This document shows, piece by piece, positions 16,976 to 25,667 of a stretch of 64,000 nucleotides of DNA. Numbering within the stretch: position 1 is the stretch's first letter; the number at the start of each line of letters is the position of its first letter. A program made the position numbers and the translations under genes. Source of the DNA: RECM01 sp047921215. GTDB lineage: Bacteria; Bacteroidota; Rhodothermia; Balneolales; Cyclonatronaceae. Location of the stretch: assembly GCA_047921215.1 (NCBI GenBank), contig JBLRWO010000020.1, forward strand, positions 1-64,000, in the 5' to 3' direction. The notes beneath the pieces are model-generated. The model was not told the DNA's origin. It worked only from the letters and a program-made list of their open reading frames with translations, and did not search any database.

Positions 16976-18775
16976 TTATATTTCAGCCAATTCCTGTTCA
17001 ATGAGCTGTTTCTTGTACATGGAAGCGTAATAGCCTCCTCGTTTTAACAAGTCCTGATGCGTCCCCTCTTCTATGATTCTACCCTCATCCAGAACATATA
17101 TATGGTCCGCGTTTTTTATACTGGAAATACGGTGACTGACCAGCAGCGTGGTCCTGCCTTTCGCTTCTTCTCTAAGATAGTCATTTATTTTATCTTCTGT
17201 TTTTGTGTCGACGGCACTCAGAGAATCATCAAGAATAAGAATGGCCGGGCGCCTGATCAGTGCACGGGCGATGGCTGTACGCTGTTTTTGACCACCCGAA
17301 AGTGTTACCCCCCGCTCACCCAGTACGGTGTCGAATTTTTTGTCAAATTCCATAATATTATCAAGTACTTGCGCCTTCTCTGCAGCTACCATTATTTCAT
17401 CGCTTCCGGCGCCTTCTTTACCGAATGCTATATTTTCACCTATCGTATCTGAAAATAAAAATGTCTCCTGTGGTACGAAACCAATATTTTTCCTCAATAT
17501 CAATAGCGGAATTGTTTTAATATTTCTCCCATCGATTCTGACTTCACCCTTGTCGGGATCAAACATGCGTGGTATTAGCTGTACCAGGGTTGTCTTTCCG
17601 GAACCTGTTCGTCCGACTATGCCAATACTTTTTCCTTTGGGTATGCGCATGTTGATATTATACAGCACAAATTCGGTCGTATCCGGGTATCTGAAACTGA
17701 CATCCTTTAGTTCAATATCTCCGCTGATGTGATTAACAGCCTGGTCGGAATCCACCGAATCGGATATCTGTTCAGGTTCGTTCATCAACAGGGCAATTCT
17801 CTTCTGTGATGCTGCCGAACGCTGCAACAAGTTCAGGGTGTAACCCAGCGAAGCAACGGGCCAGGTGAGGAAAGTAACATCGATTATAAACTCAGCCAGG
17901 TTCCCTACGGTTGCCTGTCCATCGATGACCATCACACCACCCTGCCACATCACCAGTACAATGGAAAAACCGATAAACAGGGATAAGAGCGGATGAAAGA
18001 GTGATTCAATAACATCGAGCCTGAGTTTTGATTGGCGATATTCCTCGCTTTCTTTTCTGAATCGTTTCGATTCGTATGTTTCACGAACGTAAGCCTTGAT
18101 CAGGCGGATGCTGCTGAAGGCCTCCTGTGCCCGGCCTGCAAGGCGGGCGTACTGCTCCTGAATGTCATTGGATCGGTCGTGGATGAAACCACTGACCCAG
18201 TAGGCCATAACCGAGAGGAACGGCAGCGGCAACAACGCCCAGAAGGTTAGTTCCGGATTCACCAGAATCATGATGGTGATAATTATACCGGCGCGGGTCA
18301 GGGTGTTTACAGTGTACATGAAACCGGGGCCAAAATACTCCCGCACTCTCATTACATCTTCCGTTGCCCTTACATAGATATCGCCTGAATTGGTGCTGCT
18401 GAAATAACTCTGGGGCAGTTTCTGCAAGTGAGTGAATATTTTATTCCGTATGTCGTATTCGATTTTCCGCGAAGTAACTATCAGTGTCTGTCTTGTAAGG
18501 AACAGCAGCACACCGTAAATGAGCACTGCACCGATGAGGTAAGCGGAATATTCGGCTAACAAGATTCCTGCTTCTGCCGAAAAAATGACATCAAACACAC
18601 TGCCGTACGATTGATCTCCCGAAGCGCGCAATTCCTCTACCGCATCCATCGATTGCCTGATGAGGATAGGAATCCATACCAGAAAAATATTGGACACTGT
18701 AAGAAAAAGTGTGCCGAGAATGATCGACCACTTATATCTGACAAAGTAATGATTAAGTTTAAATAATTCGCGCAC
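16976..18775 (-). CDS. ABC exporter half with degenerate Walker B (MdlA-like)
   Basis: This 599-residue half-transporter has a six-helix exporter domain (about 15-320) and an ATPase domain (about 350-590). Walker A is GRTGSGKTTL and the signature is canonical (LSGGQKQR), but the Walker B is ILILDDSLSA, with Asp in place of the catalytic Glu. Combined with its partner at 13640, this predicts one competent ATP site (partner Walker motifs with this LSGGQ) and one degenerate site. It starts with GTG at 18775 and lies 77 nt upstream of rnz. Confidence 0.9.
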   Translation of the reverse strand: MRELFKLNHYFVRYKWSIILGTLFLTVSNIFLVWIPILIRQSMDAVEELRASGDQSYGSVFDVIFSAEAGILLAEYSAYLIGAVLIYGVLLFLTRQTLIVTSRKIEYDIRNKIFTHLQKLPQSYFSSTNSGDIYVRATEDVMRVREYFGPGFMYTVNTLTRAGIIITIMILVNPELTFWALLPLPFLSVMAYWVSGFIHDRSNDIQEQYARLAGRAQEAFSSIRLIKAYVRETYESKRFRKESEEYRQSKLRLDVIESLFHPLLSLFIGFSIVLVMWQGGVMVIDGQATVGNLAEFIIDVTFLTWPVASLGYTLNLLQRSAASQKRIALLMNEPEQISDSVDSDQAVNHISGDIELKDVSFRYPDTTEFVLYNINMRIPKGKSIGIVGRTGSGKTTLVQLIPRMFDPDKGEVRIDGRNIKTIPLLILRKNIGFVPQETFLFSDTIGENIAFGKEGAGSDEIMVAAEKAQVLDNIMEFDKKFDTVLGERGVTLSGGQKQRTAIARALIRRPAILILDDSLSAVDTKTEDKINDYLREEAKGRTTLLVSHRISSIKNADHIYVLDEGRIIEEGTHQDLLKRGGYYASMYKKQLIEQELAEI

Positions 18776-18807
18776 TTGCGATTACTACGTATTTGATTGT
18801 AAACCGG

Positions 18808-19854
18808 TTATCTGACGACCGGGTATTTTTCGAGCCAGTGTTCTGCCAGCTTTAGTCCCGATAGGTAGGCCGATTCAACACTGCCTCCCTCTCCGAAATA
18901 ATCTCCAATCAGCGCTGCAGGCGCCGGATGGTCAACTGCTTCAACAAAACGACCCGGCATTACGTTTCTTGGATTCCGGTATTTCCAAAAATGCAACTGT
19001 GTCCAGACCGGTTTGGATATGTCAAAATCCGTTATGTTTTTGACTCCCTTTAGTAAAGCGCCGATTACATCAGATTCATTCGACTTCAGGTTTGCAGTAG
19101 CAAAAGCAGCATCCGACTGCACTACGAATATAGTGTTGCCGCTGTTACCACGCTTACTCGTTTCGTTGCTCACCCATCGTAACGGCCCGTGATTACACCG
19201 GATCGCTTTCCACCCCGGAGCAGGACGGTTACCCATATTAATCATAAGTGAGTAACAGGCATCATAGCTGATGGTATCGATATCCCGGATTATTCTTTTG
19301 AAAGGAGTTTCGTCCTGAGCATTTTCAATGAGCCCGTAAGCCTGCGGGGCCGGAGTTGCAACAATGACAGCATCTACCTCCATTACACTAAAATCAGCGA
19401 AATTGATCATCCAGTTTCGCTTTTTCAGAGCCGTATCGCCCAGGTATGTAAAACCGTTTACCTTACGGTTCAGTTTAACATCTACCCATCGCGACAGATA
19501 TTTTCCTATACGGTTCATTCCGTCTTTTACAAAGTAGTGGGGTTCAACAGGAATATCCGGGTGTTTATCGAGCATCATTTCACCCGTATGAAAATTGAAA
19601 TGATCTGTCCACACATCTGCCAGCCCCTTTTCACGGAGTTCATCAACGAATAGCCCGAATTCTTCGCTTCTTGCGGTAAAACAGGGTGTACCGTGGTCGA
19701 TTTTAATCTCAAGCTCTTCGCCGGCATAACGGGTTGCCATTCTACCTCCAAAGCCATTGCTTTTTTCAAAAACAACCACTTCATGACCTGCAAGGGCCAG
19801 TTTACGAGCGGCGGTGAGTCCCGCGATACCTGCTCCGATAACACCAATAATCAT
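18808..19854 (-). CDS. Renalase-like FAD-dependent amine oxidoreductase
   Basis: The protein has 348 residues with an N-terminal Rossmann FAD motif (GVIGAGIAGLTAARKLA, about 4-20), the acidic ribose-binding FEKSNGFGGRMATR (about 29-42) and a C-terminal FAD segment ALIGDYFGEGGSVESAY. The layout matches the bacterial renalase/amine oxidase group, some of which oxidise dihydro-NAD(P) isomers. The true substrate is not evident. It ends 32 nt before the ABC exporter gene at 18775 and lies 28 nt after the AtuA-like gene, all on the minus strand. Confidence 0.83.
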   Translation of the reverse strand: MIIGVIGAGIAGLTAARKLALAGHEVVVFEKSNGFGGRMATRYAGEELEIKIDHGTPCFTARSEEFGLFVDELREKGLADVWTDHFNFHTGEMMLDKHPDIPVEPHYFVKDGMNRIGKYLSRWVDVKLNRKVNGFTYLGDTALKKRNWMINFADFSVMEVDAVIVATPAPQAYGLIENAQDETPFKRIIRDIDTISYDACYSLMINMGNRPAPGWKAIRCNHGPLRWVSNETSKRGNSGNTIFVVQSDAAFATANLKSNESDVIGALLKGVKNITDFDISKPVWTQLHFWKYRNPRNVMPGRFVEAVDHPAPAALIGDYFGEGGSVESAYLSGLKLAEHWLEKYPVVR

Positions 19855-19882
19855 TTATTATATCCAGTTAAATCGTTGTCGT

Positions 19883-21250
19883 TTATGTTGAAAATATTCG
19901 TACCCGTGGCAAACAGGCTTTCTTACTGATCAGCGCAGGCCAGTATGCCACAACATCACTGGCACGCGGCCTCCCGCCTGCAAATCCGGTCACGGATGAG
20001 GGTCCGGTTAAAATAAGGGGGGCCATCTCCATTCCCAGCCTGTTGATGTCATTCTTATTTTTGCCCCGTACAGAGAACCTCAACTGGATTTCATTATACT
20101 CTGATTCAAGATCAGCCGGGGTAACAGGTTGCTCATTACAGCTGTTGAAACCGATATATTCGCAACGGAACTCATCGATCTGAAGACCAAGACGCCGGGC
20201 TCTTTTCTTTAGGATTTCGCCGCCAAGAACAGCTTTTCTCAATGCATCGGGCCATGAATAAACCAGTGTTGACGACATTTTGTAACCATCGTTATAACTC
20301 GCCGATACCTTGAAGAAGGGTGTATCCGGTTTTCCGCTGATGCCGGTTACTTTAACCCGGTCGATTCCGTCATTTTCAAGACGGATTGAAGTGAAATCAG
20401 CTACACAATCCGGGGTGATATACCCGGCCGGATCCCCGATTTCGTATAATAACTGTTCTTTCACCGTCATCAGGCTGACCATGCCACCGGTATTTTCGTG
20501 CTTGGTTACCACAAAAGAACCGTCGGGATATGCTTCAACAATGGGAAAACCGATATCAGAAAAATCGCTAACCGTGTGCCAGTCAGTAAAATTGCCTCCT
20601 GAACTTTGAGCTCCGCACTCCAGTATATGCCCGGCAACAGTACCACTGGCCATCTTGTCATAATCATCAAACGACCATCCGAATTCGTGGATTAACGGAG
20701 CAAGACACAATCCGGTATCAGTTACCCGGCCGGTAATAACCACATCGGCTCCCATCTTCAGTGCTTCAACCATGGGCCGGGCACCGAAATATACATTGGC
20801 ACTCAGAAGGCTTTCACGAATGTCGGTAACCGGGCGTCCATCGTCCATATTGTGGAGCAGATGACCTTCATTATTCAATTTTTTTATTTCGTCAAGAATG
20901 TCGTCACCATCCACAACAGCGATTTTAAGGCCATCGATACCCAGATCGGCCGCAACCTGAAGAAGGGCATCCTTGCAGGCTTCGGGGTTTACCCCTCCGG
21001 CGTTGGTGAGAACTTTTATTCCTTTTTCGCGCAGATCGGGAACTATCTCACGAAATACTTCAACAAAATCCCTTGCATAACCATGTGTAGGATTTCTCAT
21101 TTTTTGCTTCTGCATGATCGACATGGTTACCTCGGCGAGGTAGTCCATCATCAGGTAATCGACAGGCCCTCTGCGGACCTGGTCGACTGGAGCCAGGGGG
21201 AGATCACCCCAAAAACCCTGACCGGAAGCTATTCTGACGATTGATTTCAA
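19883..21250 (-). CDS. AtuA-like (DUF1446) protein
   Basis: This 455-residue protein belongs to the acyclic terpene utilisation AtuA family. Recognised segments are VRIASGQGFWGD at the very start, VLTNAGGVNP, DVVITGRVTDT and HILECGAQSSGGNFTDW. In Pseudomonas AtuA is needed for citronellol/geraniol catabolism, but its reaction is not firmly known and the family is far wider than that pathway. The start codon is TTG (21250), forced because the domain begins at once and no ATG is nearby. The C-terminal small domain found in some homologues appears short or absent. Confidence 0.82.
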   Translation of the reverse strand: MKSIVRIASGQGFWGDLPLAPVDQVRRGPVDYLMMDYLAEVTMSIMQKQKMRNPTHGYARDFVEVFREIVPDLREKGIKVLTNAGGVNPEACKDALLQVAADLGIDGLKIAVVDGDDILDEIKKLNNEGHLLHNMDDGRPVTDIRESLLSANVYFGARPMVEALKMGADVVITGRVTDTGLCLAPLIHEFGWSFDDYDKMASGTVAGHILECGAQSSGGNFTDWHTVSDFSDIGFPIVEAYPDGSFVVTKHENTGGMVSLMTVKEQLLYEIGDPAGYITPDCVADFTSIRLENDGIDRVKVTGISGKPDTPFFKVSASYNDGYKMSSTLVYSWPDALRKAVLGGEILKKRARRLGLQIDEFRCEYIGFNSCNEQPVTPADLESEYNEIQLRFSVRGKNKNDINRLGMEMAPLILTGPSSVTGFAGGRPRASDVVAYWPALISKKACLPRVRIFST

Positions 21251-21419
21251 GTGCTAATCCATTTTTTAAATTCAAGTCCGAATTTAACAAACATCCGAGA
21301 AGAAAACGCATTGGATTCACATTCATATCAGTATGTCCAATCTTGATTTTTTTGGCTATATTGAACTTTTAACACAAATTTCACAGATTTTCAGAAAAAA
21401 AACAGTCTTAACTATTTCA

Positions 21420-23366
21420 ATGCCAGACGAAAATAAGCTGGAACTGGTTCTCCCTGACGGCTCAAAAAGAACAGTAGCCAAGGGAACCACCGGGTATCAG
21501 GTTGCCGAATCCATTTCGCCGCGGCTCGCGCGCGAAGCCCTGTCAGTAACCCTCAATAATGAAATTCTTGACCTTAACAGGGAACTGCCCCGTGGTGGCA
21601 GTTTTAAAATCAATACCTGGGATGACGAGGATGGCAAGTTTGCTTTCTGGCATTCATCTGCTCACCTTCTTGCCGAAGCCGCACAGGAACTCTACCCGGA
21701 TGTGCGTTTTGGCATCGGACCGCCCATTGCCAACGGTTACTACTACGACATGGATTTTGGCGACCGGCGAATAACTCCCGACGATCTGCAGCGTATTGAG
21801 GAAAAAATGACGGAGCTCGCCCGGAAAAAGTCCGAATTTGAACGGGTCGATATATCAAAAGACGAAGCGCTGAACTATTTCAGGAAGAAGAACGATCCCT
21901 ACAAGCTTGATTTGCTTGAAGATCTTGAGGACGGCAGCATAACCCTATACAAGCAGGGATCATTTACCGATCTTTGCCGCGGACCCCATATACCCAATAC
22001 CGACCGCATTAAAGCCATTAAACTGATGAGCCTTGCGGGCGCTTACTGGCGCGGTGATTCCGACAGTAAACAGCTTACTCGTATCTACGGGGTCTCGTTC
22101 CCGAAGAAATCGATGCTTGACGAATACCTGATGCTTCTTGAAGAAGCAAAAAAGCGCGATCACAAAAAACTCGGTAAAGAACTTGGTATTTACATGATCG
22201 ACAGTATGATTGGTACCGGGCTCCCTGTCTGGCTCCCGAATGGTACCATCCTGCGGCGAACTCTTGAGGCTTTCCTGCGCGATGAACAGGCCAACAGGGG
22301 TTACCAGGAAGTTATAACTCCGCATATCGGAAATTTATCGCTCTACAAAACTTCCGGTCATTACCCCTACTATGCCGATTCACAATACGATCCGATCAAG
22401 GTCGACGACGAAGAATATCTGCTGAAACCAATGAATTGTCCGCATCATCACCGGATTTATTCCAATAAGATGCACAGTTACAGGGACCTGCCCGTCCGGT
22501 TGTCAGAATTTGGCACCGTGTACCGGTATGAGCAGTCTGGTGAGCTTACGGGTCTGACCCGTGTGAGAGGTTTCACACAGGATGATGCCCACATCTACTG
22601 CACCCAGGATCAGCTCAGGGATGAGATCAGGAACTGCATAGAACTCACCCAACTGGTATTCAAAACGTTCGATATGCCTGTAGACATCCGTCTCTCCTAC
22701 CGTGACGATGATGATACCAAATTTGGCGGTGATGCCGCGTACTGGGAGCGGGCTCAGAAAGAGATCCGGGAAGTTGTCGATGAAATGGGTCTTGTTTTTA
22801 CAGTGGCTCCAGGCGAAGCAAGTTTTTACGGACCCAAAATTGACTTCATTATTCGTGATGCCATTGGCAGAAAGTGGCAGCTTGGAACCGTGCAGGTCGA
22901 TTATGTAATGCCCGAACGGTTCGACCTTACATATGTAGGCGCCGACAACCAGAAACACCGGCCGGTAATCATACACAGAGCTCCATTTGGTTCAATGGAG
23001 CGATTTGTAAGTATACTTATTGAGCATTTTGCCGGAAATTTCCCGCTCTGGCTCAGCCCGGTGCAGGCAGTTCTTATTCCGGTTTCGGATGCATTCAACG
23101 ATTTGTGCGAAGACTACTATAAAGACTTCAAAAAAGAGGGTATCCGTATTGAAATTAATGACCGAAGTGAGCAAATTGGGGCCAAAATTCGTGAAGCGGA
23201 AACATCCAAGGTTCCCTATATGCTGATTGTGGGTGAAAAGGAAAAGCAGAACCGGTCTGTGTCGGTCAGAAAACACAGGAAGGGCGACATTGGGCAGTTC
23301 ACGCTCACCGATTTTATCAATCGCCTGAAAGACGAAATCAACAACAAAGTATTACCCGAAAATTAA
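21420..23366 (+). CDS. thrS: Threonine-tRNA ligase
   Basis: ThrS charges tRNA-Thr and edits Ser-tRNA-Thr. The 648-residue protein has the TGS domain (about 1-62), the editing domain with HSSAHLLAE and CRGPH zinc/catalytic motifs, the class II core with MNCPHHH, RYEQSGELTGLTRVRGF and HRAPFGSMERF, and the anticodon domain. The frame is open to an ATG at 21333, which would add 29 residues with no family counterpart. I chose ATG 21420, where the TGS domain starts. It heads the thrS-infC-rpmI-rplT block. Confidence 0.96.
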   Translation: MPDENKLELVLPDGSKRTVAKGTTGYQVAESISPRLAREALSVTLNNEILDLNRELPRGGSFKINTWDDEDGKFAFWHSSAHLLAEAAQELYPDVRFGIGPPIANGYYYDMDFGDRRITPDDLQRIEEKMTELARKKSEFERVDISKDEALNYFRKKNDPYKLDLLEDLEDGSITLYKQGSFTDLCRGPHIPNTDRIKAIKLMSLAGAYWRGDSDSKQLTRIYGVSFPKKSMLDEYLMLLEEAKKRDHKKLGKELGIYMIDSMIGTGLPVWLPNGTILRRTLEAFLRDEQANRGYQEVITPHIGNLSLYKTSGHYPYYADSQYDPIKVDDEEYLLKPMNCPHHHRIYSNKMHSYRDLPVRLSEFGTVYRYEQSGELTGLTRVRGFTQDDAHIYCTQDQLRDEIRNCIELTQLVFKTFDMPVDIRLSYRDDDDTKFGGDAAYWERAQKEIREVVDEMGLVFTVAPGEASFYGPKIDFIIRDAIGRKWQLGTVQVDYVMPERFDLTYVGADNQKHRPVIIHRAPFGSMERFVSILIEHFAGNFPLWLSPVQAVLIPVSDAFNDLCEDYYKDFKKEGIRIEINDRSEQIGAKIREAETSKVPYMLIVGEKEKQNRSVSVRKHRKGDIGQFTLTDFINRLKDEINNKVLPEN

Positions 23367-23372
23367 CCAACC

Positions 23373-23386
23373 GGAGTTTATCTATC
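23373..23386 (+). promoter_or_regulatory. Shine-Dalgarno and AUC start codon of infC
   Basis: GGAG (23373-23376) lies 7 nt before ATC (23384-23386), the only plausible start for IF-3. No ATG, GTG or TTG occurs in this frame before ATG 23585, which would remove most of the N-terminal domain. Non-AUG infC starts (AUU in E. coli) are rejected by IF-3 itself and give autoregulation. Confidence 0.85.
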
Positions 23387-23917
23387 GCAAAGTTCTATAA
23401 ACCTGTAAGAGACGAAAACAAGGAGCGTATCAACGAAGAAATTACCGCTCTTAAGATCAGGCTTATCAAGCCCGATAACGAACACGTCATTGTATCCCGC
23501 GACGAGGCACTTCGCATTGCCGAAACCAGCAATCTGGATCTGGTAGAGGTTGCCTCTAACGCCAGTCCACCCGTATGCAGACTCATGGACTACGGGAAAT
23601 TTCAGTTTGAAAAGAGAAAAAAGGAAAAAGAAGCAAAAAAGAAACAGCATGTTATCTCTGTTAAAGAGTTGCGTTTTCGGCCTCATACCGACGATCACGA
23701 CTATGAATTCAAAAGCCGCCATGCCCGCAAATTTCTCGGTGAGGGCAATAAGGTTAAGGCTACAGTACAGTTCCGGGGCCGGGATATCATATACAGCGAC
23801 AAAGGCCGTGAATTGCTTGACCGGTTTGCCGGCGATCTCAGCGATGTAAGCAAGGTTGAGTCGGCTGCAACCCTTGAAGGCAGAAGGATGTCGATGATTC
23901 TGACACCTGCCAAATAA
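23384..23917 (+). CDS. infC: Translation initiation factor IF-3 (ATC start)
   Basis: IF-3 binds the 30S subunit, prevents premature joining and proofreads start codons. From ATC 23384 the product is about 177 residues: the N-terminal domain with RINEEITALKIRLI and LDLVEVASNASPPVCRLMDYGKFQFE, the lysine-rich linker helix, and the C-terminal domain with KELRFRPHTDDHDYEFK and the ending RMSMILTPAK. A search limited to common start codons sees only the last 110 residues (from ATG 23585). It lies 17 nt after thrS, the conserved order. Confidence 0.95.
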   Translation: MAKFYKPVRDENKERINEEITALKIRLIKPDNEHVIVSRDEALRIAETSNLDLVEVASNASPPVCRLMDYGKFQFEKRKKEKEAKKKQHVISVKELRFRPHTDDHDYEFKSRHARKFLGEGNKVKATVQFRGRDIIYSDKGRELLDRFAGDLSDVSKVESAATLEGRRMSMILTPAK

Positions 23918-23996
23918 GAAAGTATTATTGAGTCGTAGCTGAATTTATCGTATTTTGTAAGCTTTCGCGAAAAATGTTAACGCATAGATTTTTGTC

Positions 23997-24194
23997 ATGC
24001 CAAAGATGAAGACCAACAGTGGAGCAAAAAAACGTTTCCGTTTTACCGCAAGCGGTAAAGTGAAGCGTAAAAAAGCATACCACAGCCACATTCTTACCAA
24101 AAAAAGCCCGAAACGGAAGCGCAATCTGAGATCGGCCACCCTCGTGCACCCCACGAATATGACCGCTATCAAAGAACTGTTACCCAACGGATAA
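23997..24194 (+). CDS. rpmI: Large-subunit ribosomal protein bL35
   Basis: This 65-residue basic protein begins MPKMKTNSGAKKRF and contains the family motif HILTKKSPKRKRNLR. It is a structural protein of the 50S subunit. It follows infC after 79 nt and precedes rplT by 26 nt, the universal order. In E. coli and Bacillus the L20 product represses this mRNA through a leader structure. I could not identify a convincing L20-binding structure in the 79-nt gap. Confidence 0.97.
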   Translation: MPKMKTNSGAKKRFRFTASGKVKRKKAYHSHILTKKSPKRKRNLRSATLVHPTNMTAIKELLPNG

Positions 24195-24220
24195 TCTTAA
24201 CACTCTAAAAGACCACCAAA

Positions 24221-24568
24221 ATGCCACGTTCCTCGAACAATGTGGCTTCCCGTCGCCGTCGCAAAAAGATATTAAATGAAGCGAAAGGCTACTGGGGTTC
24301 CAGAAGCAAGGTCTACAGCGTTGCAAAAAACGCTGTCGAAAAAGCTCTTCAATACCAGTACCGCGACAGGAAAGCCAGAAAACGCGAATTCAGAAAACTC
24401 TGGATAATCCGGATCAATGCCGGGGCAAGACTCAACGATGTATCCTACTCTCAGCTGATGGGAGCCATGAAGACCAAAAACATGGAGATCAACCGGAAAG
24501 TACTTGCCGACCTGGCTGTCCATGAACCGGAAACATTTGCGGCTATTGTTAAACAAGCCGTTAACTAG
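24221..24568 (+). CDS. rplT: Large-subunit ribosomal protein bL20
   Basis: This 115-residue basic protein begins MPRSSNNVASRRRRKKILNE and contains GYWGSRSKVYSVAKNAVEKA and LWIIRINAGARLNDVSYS, all diagnostic. L20 is needed early in 50S assembly and is usually an autogenous repressor of its operon. A strong intrinsic terminator follows 17 nt after its stop. Confidence 0.98.
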   Translation: MPRSSNNVASRRRRKKILNEAKGYWGSRSKVYSVAKNAVEKALQYQYRDRKARKREFRKLWIIRINAGARLNDVSYSQLMGAMKTKNMEINRKVLADLAVHEPETFAAIVKQAVN

Positions 24569-24585
24569 TATCGCATTTGCTCGTT

Positions 24586-24624
24586 AAGCCGGCAGTATTC
24601 AAATTTACTGCCGGCTTTTTTTTT
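24586..24624 (+). terminator. Strong intrinsic terminator between rplT and pheS
   Basis: AAGCCGGCAGTA (24586-24597) pairs perfectly with TACTGCCGGCTT (24606-24617) around an 8-nt loop and is followed by an unbroken T-run. It ends 20 nt before the pheS start codon, so it either separates pheST from the ribosomal genes or attenuates read-through into pheST. Confidence 0.92.
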
Positions 24625-24644
24625 ACACTGATTATAAATGACCT

Positions 24645-25640
24645 ATGGCAACGGAACAGATTTTAAAGGAAATCCAGAACTTTCCGATCACAACCCCTGC
24701 AGAACTGGAAGAGTTCAGGCTCACCTTCTTATCAAAAAAGGGTAAAGTTGCCTCCCTTTTCGCCGGCATGGGCAAAGTGCCGCCCGCAGACCGGGCCGAA
24801 TACGGCAAAAAAGCAAATGAGGTAAAACAGGCTGCACAACAAAAATATGAATCGTCGCGTGACAAACTGGAGCAGAACAGAGCAACCTTTTCCTCTGCTC
24901 GCGACGACATCTCCCTGCAGCCCCCGAGGATGCAACTTGGTTCTCTTCACCCGCTCACGCAAACCCTGGAAGAAATCAAAAATGTTTTCTTCCGCCTGGG
25001 CTTTTCCATTGCATTCGGACCTGAACTGGAAGATGATTTCCATAACTTTTCAGCCCTGAATTTCCCGCCCGAACATCCTGCGCGGGATATGCAGGATACG
25101 TTCTATGTACGCAAGGATGATAATAACCCGGAGAGGGATCTGCTGCTCAGAACCCACACCTCCCCTGTTCAGATTCGGAAAATGCTGGAGCAGCAACCTC
25201 CGGTGCGTACCATTATGCCTGGGCGTGTGTACAGAAACGAGGCGGTTACTGCAAAATCGTATTTCCTTTTCCACCAGGTTGAAGCACTTTATGTGGATCG
25301 CAATGTGACGTTTGCCGAACTGAAGGATACGCTCATAATACTCGCAGAAATGATCTTCGAAAAGGAACTGAAATACAGGATGCGTCCGTCTTTTTTCCCA
25401 TTTACCGAACCCAGTCTTGAAATGGATATCTGGAACCCGGTCAAAAACCAGTGGCTTGAAATTCTGGGTGCGGGCATGGTTCATCCCAATGTACTTAAAT
25501 CCGTTAAACTCGACCCGGAGGAATATACCGGTTTTGCACTGGGCATGGGAATAGAACGAATCGCAAAACTGCGTTATGAAATCGGTGATATTCGCACTTT
25601 TTACGATAATGATGTGCGGTTCCTCGACCAATTTGTTTAA
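24645..25640 (+). CDS. pheS: Phenylalanine-tRNA ligase alpha subunit
   Basis: PheS is the catalytic subunit of the (alpha-beta)2 enzyme that charges tRNA-Phe. The 331-residue protein has the N-terminal coiled coil (about 1-85), then the class II core with HPLTQTLEEIKNVF, the FHQVEALYVD segment, FFPFTEPSLEMDI (motif 2 region) and GMGIERIAKLRY (motif 3). It starts 20 nt after a strong terminator and 27 nt before pheT. There is no obvious leader peptide rich in Phe codons, as would be expected for E. coli style attenuation. Confidence 0.97.
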   Translation: MATEQILKEIQNFPITTPAELEEFRLTFLSKKGKVASLFAGMGKVPPADRAEYGKKANEVKQAAQQKYESSRDKLEQNRATFSSARDDISLQPPRMQLGSLHPLTQTLEEIKNVFFRLGFSIAFGPELEDDFHNFSALNFPPEHPARDMQDTFYVRKDDNNPERDLLLRTHTSPVQIRKMLEQQPPVRTIMPGRVYRNEAVTAKSYFLFHQVEALYVDRNVTFAELKDTLIILAEMIFEKELKYRMRPSFFPFTEPSLEMDIWNPVKNQWLEILGAGMVHPNVLKSVKLDPEEYTGFALGMGIERIAKLRYEIGDIRTFYDNDVRFLDQFV

Positions 25641-25667
25641 TCACCCCGACAGTATTACTTACGGTTT

